From Gammaproteobacteria bacterium (GTDB lineage Bacteria > Pseudomonadota > Gammaproteobacteria > Thiohalorhabdales > Thiohalorhabdaceae), in the NCBI GenBank assembly GCA_018609925.1, contig JAHEOG010000044.1:1-8928 (forward strand): a stretch of DNA of 8,928 nucleotides. Reading direction: 5' to 3'. Below, piece after piece: positions 6,594 through 8,928 of this stretch (the first letter of the stretch is position 1; every line of letters begins with the position of its first letter). The position numbers and the translations under genes were made by a program. The notes beneath the pieces were generated by a model. It worked only from the letters and a program-made list of their open reading frames with translations. It was not told where the DNA came from and made no database searches.

Positions 6594-7229
6594 TTGCCCC
6601 CTCCTTTCCCATGGGCCCGGCTGCTGGTGTTCGCCAAGAGCCCCTTGCCGGGCAGGGTCATGCGCCGCCTCTGTCCGCCTCTGCATCCGGAGCAAGCGCG
6701 TACCCTGCACATGCGCCTTACTGCGGACACCCTACGGCGCCTGGCGGCGCCGCCCCTCTGCCCCGTGCGCCTGTACACGGCCCCCTCGGCCGACCACCCC
6801 CTCTTCCGGGCCCTGTCCCGGCGCTACCGGGTACCTTTGCGCCACCAGGAGGGGAGCACCCTGGGGGAGCGCCTGCACCGGGGTCTGAGCCAGGCCCTCG
6901 ACGGGGCTCAGGCCGCGGTGGCGGTGGGCACCGATCTCCCCAACCAGGGCACGGAGGACATCCAACGGGCCCTCGAGGCCCTTGGGCAGGGTCGCGAGGC
7001 CGTCTTCCAGCCGGCAGCCGACGGCGGCTACGGCCTCGTGGCCGTATCGCGGCCGCGCCCAGAGCTGTTCCGGGGTATTCCCTGGGGCACGGCAGAGGTC
7101 ATGACGGCAACCCGGCAGCGCTGCCGCGAGCACGGCCTGGACTGGGCGGAGCTCCCAGTGGCCTGGGACCTGGACCGACCCGAGGATCTCGAGCGCCTGC
7201 CGGCGCACCTGCGACTGCCGAGCCAATGA
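6594..7229 (+). CDS. DUF2064 glycosyltransferase-like protein, TIGR04282 arsenosugar-biosynthesis type
   Basis: A 211-residue protein of the DUF2064/TIGR04282 family, a nucleotidyl/glycosyltransferase A-type fold. Visible motifs are LLVFAKSPLPGRVMRRL (10-26), TADTLRRL (43-50), GERLHRGL (91-98), VGTDLPN (111-117), FQPAADGGYGLVAV (138-151), GIPWGTAEVMTAT (161-173) and the closing WDLDRPEDLERL (191-202). The usual Cys after the aspartate in GTDCP is Leu here, and the usual KTRL after the PGR loop reads MRRL. It is thought to act with the TIGR04283 enzyme on sugar intermediates of arsenosugars; the reaction is not established. The TTG start at 6594 is uncertain: no Shine-Dalgarno site precedes it, the next in-frame GTG (6627) would cut the first strand, and the ATG at 6611 is out of frame. 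Confidence 0.85.
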   Translation: MPPPFPWARLLVFAKSPLPGRVMRRLCPPLHPEQARTLHMRLTADTLRRLAAPPLCPVRLYTAPSADHPLFRALSRRYRVPLRHQEGSTLGERLHRGLSQALDGAQAAVAVGTDLPNQGTEDIQRALEALGQGREAVFQPAADGGYGLVAVSRPRPELFRGIPWGTAEVMTATRQRCREHGLDWAELPVAWDLDRPEDLERLPAHLRLPSQ

Positions 7230-7264
7230 CCCGGAGCGGAGATCCCCACCCCGGTTCTCAGGGC

Positions 7265-7290
7265 GTCGTGCCTCGGGACAGAGGCATGGC
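7265..7290 (+). other. Ten-pair hairpin before the last small gene
   Basis: Bases 7265-7274 can pair with 7281-7290 around the loop GGGACA; eight pairs are Watson-Crick and two are G-T wobbles. The core TGCCTC/GAGGCA is perfect. There is no T-run after it, so it is not an intrinsic terminator. It lies 35 bases after the glycosyltransferase stop and buries an in-frame ATG (7286), so it may shape translation or mRNA processing. Confidence 0.42.
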
Positions 7291-7306
7291 TCCGGAGGCA
7301 GTCCTA

Positions 7307-7332
7307 ACCCCCTCGGAGGGAAAGTTGGGGGT
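7307..7332 (+). other. Second hairpin between the glycosyltransferase and the last small gene
   Basis: ACCCCC (7307-7312) pairs with GGGGGT (7327-7332) over a 14-nt loop. It follows the previous hairpin by 16 bases and ends 8 bases before the Shine-Dalgarno GGAGG. No T-run follows. With the first hairpin it makes a structured leader. Confidence 0.3.
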
Positions 7333-7340
7333 CGGATTAC

Positions 7341-7345
7341 GGAGG
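7341..7345 (+). promoter_or_regulatory. Shine-Dalgarno site choosing the ATG at 7352
   Basis: GGAGG lies 6 nt before ATG at 7352-7354. The alternative in-frame ATG at 7226, which overlaps the upstream stop as ATGA, has no purine-rich site, so the later start is preferred. Confidence 0.55.
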
Positions 7346-7351
7346 CTGGCC

Positions 7352-7702
7352 ATGACCGCCCCCAGCGACCAGCGCAGCGCCATGATCCGGGCCTTGGTCC
7401 GCGGGCTCCATCGCGATGGCCTGCGGGCCATCCAGGCGGACACGGAAGGCTACCCCCGCCCGGACCTGATCAACGGGGTGCGCCCCGACGCCACCGGGCA
7501 GGACAACCTGTTCCACCTCTTTGCGGTGGCGGGGTCCGAGGAGCTGGCTGGCAAGGACCCTGTACAGCGCTGGCCGGCCCTGGCGACCTATTCGGCCCGC
7601 ACCGGAGCCAAGCTCTACGTGGTGGTCCCGCGCGCGGCCGGGAACCGGGCCCGCCAGCCCTTCCGGGCGCTGGGGATCAGCCCCTTCCTCGTAGAGATCT
7701 AG
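7352..7702 (+). CDS. 116-residue hypothetical protein, possible degenerate PD-(D/E)XK nuclease fold
   Basis: Not firmly recognised. The helix-then-strand order (SAMIRALVRGLHRDG, 9-23), the PRPDLINGVRPDA segment (36-47), a strand HLFAVA (55-60), then a helix RWPALATYSART (73-84) and strand AKLYVVVPR (86-94) resemble small proteins of the PD-(D/E)XK nuclease superfamily. The expected E-x-K pair on the second strand reads A-x-S (about 60-62), so catalysis is doubtful; this is inference from pattern only. The protein is soluble, without cysteines. ATG 7352 has a good ribosome site. An ATG at 7226, overlapping the upstream stop by 4 nt, would add 42 Pro/Gly-rich residues and is a real alternative through translational coupling. 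The stop overlaps the convergent pepN stop. Its place at the end of the run does not show that it belongs to the arsenosugar pathway. Confidence 0.7.
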   Translation: MTAPSDQRSAMIRALVRGLHRDGLRAIQADTEGYPRPDLINGVRPDATGQDNLFHLFAVAGSEELAGKDPVQRWPALATYSARTGAKLYVVVPRAAGNRARQPFRALGISPFLVEI

Positions 7703-8928
7703 ACCTCCCCCAGGCTCTTGGCCGCGATCTCGTAGGTATCCCGGGACAGGCCTTCCTGGCTTCGGATGCGCTCCAGCTGCTCCCGCATGCGGGACCGGCG
7801 GGGCTCGGCGTAGCGAGCGAAGCGGCTGAACGAGCGCGTCAGGGCAGCGGCCATCTGGGGGTTGAGACGGTCCAGGGCCAGCACCTGATCGGCCACGAAG
7901 GCGTAGGCGGCCCCAGAGGGGTCGTGGAAGCGGTAGGGATTGCCACGAGCGAAGGCCCCGAGCAGGGATCGCACCTTGTTGGGATTGCGCAGGTTGAAGG
8001 CCGGATGCTCCATCAGGGAGCGGATCCGCTCCAGGGTCCCGTAGGCCGGGGAGCTAGCCTGAATGGCGAGCCACTTGTCCACCACCTCGGGCTCATCCAG
8101 CCATTGGGCGTAGAAGGCCTCCAGCAGCTCGTCGGCCTCGGGGTGGGCCTCCGCCACGACCGGGCGCAGGGCCCCCAGGCGGTCGGTCATGTTGGTGGCG
8201 GTGTCGAATTGGTGCTGCGCCAGGGACCGGGCTTCCTCGTCGCCGGCGGCTACCCGGTAGGCGAGGCCGGCATTCTTCAACCGGCGCCGGGCGGTGGCCT
8301 CGGGGGTCACGCGAAAGGGCTCGGACTCCGTATTGGCTCGGTAGACCTCGTCGAGGTCGTCGCTTAGGAGCTCCCCCAGGCGTCGCCGGGCGAAGGCCCG
8401 CGCCTCGTGGATGGCGGAGGGATCCACCGGGGGCTCCATGCGATCGGCCAGGTAGGTCTCGTCGGGCAAGGTCAGGGCCTCCGCCACCAGGGCCCGATCC
8501 TCGGCGGTGGAGCGGAGCAGGGTCCGGAAGGCCTCAACCAGGCCGGGCTCCAGGGTCAGTGGCTGGCCCTGCCGGCGGGCCTCGACGCTTCGGGAAAGGG
8601 CCCGGTGGGCAAGCTCCTGACCGGCCTCCCAGCGGTTGAAAAGGTCGCTATCCCGCGCCAAAAGGAAGGCCAGATCGGCGTCGCTGTGGTCGAAGAAGAC
8701 CCGTGCCGGGGCCGAGAACTCGCGCAGAAGGGACGGCACCGGCTCCTCGCTCAGCCCGGTAAAGGCGAACGTCTCCTGCCAGTCCCGCAGCTCCAGGACC
8801 CGGCTCGCCCCGCCTTGCCACGTCTGCTCCCCGGCCAGGGTCAGGGGCAGGTCGCGTCCCTGCCCGTCCAGCAGGCCCACCTTGACCGGGATGTGCATGG
8901 GGGCCTTGTCCGGCTGCCCCGGGGTCTC
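7699..8928 (-). CDS. pepN: Aminopeptidase N (M1 family), C-terminal half, start outside window
   Basis: The minus-strand frame is open from the right edge to TAG at 7699-7701, giving 409 residues. It begins ETPGQPDKAPMHIPVKVGLLD, closely like the TPGQP...HIP stretch of gammaproteobacterial PepN that precedes the third (Ig-like) domain, and continues into the helical C-terminal domain (DUF3458_C). The tail FNLRNPNKVRSLLGAFARGNP and LDRLNPQMAAALTRSF is characteristic. PepN is a cytosolic zinc aminopeptidase that removes N-terminal residues in late peptide breakdown. The HEXXH zinc motif and the start lie beyond the right edge; with a usual length near 870-890 residues, a little under half is present. 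A Met about 10 residues in (8896-8898) is internal, not a start. The gene is convergent with the plus-strand run, with no space for a separate terminator. Confidence 0.95.
   Translation of the reverse strand, partial: ETPGQPDKAPMHIPVKVGLLDGQGRDLPLTLAGEQTWQGGASRVLELRDWQETFAFTGLSEEPVPSLLREFSAPARVFFDHSDADLAFLLARDSDLFNRWEAGQELAHRALSRSVEARRQGQPLTLEPGLVEAFRTLLRSTAEDRALVAEALTLPDETYLADRMEPPVDPSAIHEARAFARRRLGELLSDDLDEVYRANTESEPFRVTPEATARRRLKNAGLAYRVAAGDEEARSLAQHQFDTATNMTDRLGALRPVVAEAHPEADELLEAFYAQWLDEPEVVDKWLAIQASSPAYGTLERIRSLMEHPAFNLRNPNKVRSLLGAFARGNPYRFHDPSGAAYAFVADQVLALDRLNPQMAAALTRSFSRFARYAEPRRSRMREQLERIRSQEGLSRDTYEIAAKSLGEV

Noticed and set aside
6059..7702. Plus-strand open frame of about 547 codons
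   Set aside because: Only its last 116 codons look like a real protein. The rest runs out of frame through the 115-residue gene and the DUF2064 gene and is Pro/Gly/Arg-rich.
7924..8367. Plus-strand open frame of about 147 codons
   Set aside because: It lies antisense within pepN, which has clear family sequence throughout.

Overview
The window is a GC-rich stretch of bacterial chromosome, densely coded, with GTG and TTG starts, overlapping genes and good Shine-Dalgarno sites. The pepN-type aminopeptidase and the TVP38/mercuric-reductase-like pair suggest a proteobacterium, most likely a gammaproteobacterium. That placement is inference from gene content; no rRNA or other phylogenetic marker is present. 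No tRNA, rRNA, CRISPR array, insertion sequence or attachment site was seen.

Layout. Left (1-1984, minus strand): a glycoside hydrolase family 15 protein (glucoamylase/trehalase type), read from a TTG start and running off the left edge just before its C-terminus. A 243-base divergent intergenic region (1985-2227) follows. Centre (2228-7702, plus strand): a compact seven-gene run. In order it holds a TVP38/TMEM64 (DedA-like) membrane protein, a mercuric-reductase-like FAD disulfide oxidoreductase (8-nt overlap), an ArsS-type radical SAM protein, a family 2 glycosyltransferase (20-nt overlap), an unrecognised 115-residue protein, a DUF2064/TIGR04282-type glycosyltransferase, and a 116-residue protein resembling a degenerate PD-(D/E)XK nuclease fold. 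Right (7699-8928, minus strand): the C-terminal half of aminopeptidase N (pepN), convergent with the run and sharing a CTAG with it so that the two stop codons overlap.

How the genes may work together. ArsS and the two glycosyltransferases (TIGR04283-like and TIGR04282-like) form the gene set named for arsenosugar biosynthesis. ArsS is known to join dimethylated arsenic to a 5'-deoxyadenosyl group, and the glycosyltransferases are thought to act on later sugar intermediates. The arsenic methyltransferase ArsM, which should supply the dimethylated arsenical, is not in the window. The membrane protein and oxidoreductase at the head of the run are a recurrent pair, in some bacteria a single fused protein; their link to arsenic or thiol redox chemistry is inference. 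The two small proteins are the least explained parts. The GH15 and pepN genes look like ordinary metabolic neighbours.

The most interesting points are the reductase-membrane-ArsS-glycosyltransferase linkage, the unknown 115-residue protein with its own candidate promoter, a same-frame TGA between that protein and the next glycosyltransferase (which lacks a Shine-Dalgarno site), and two tandem hairpins before the last small gene.
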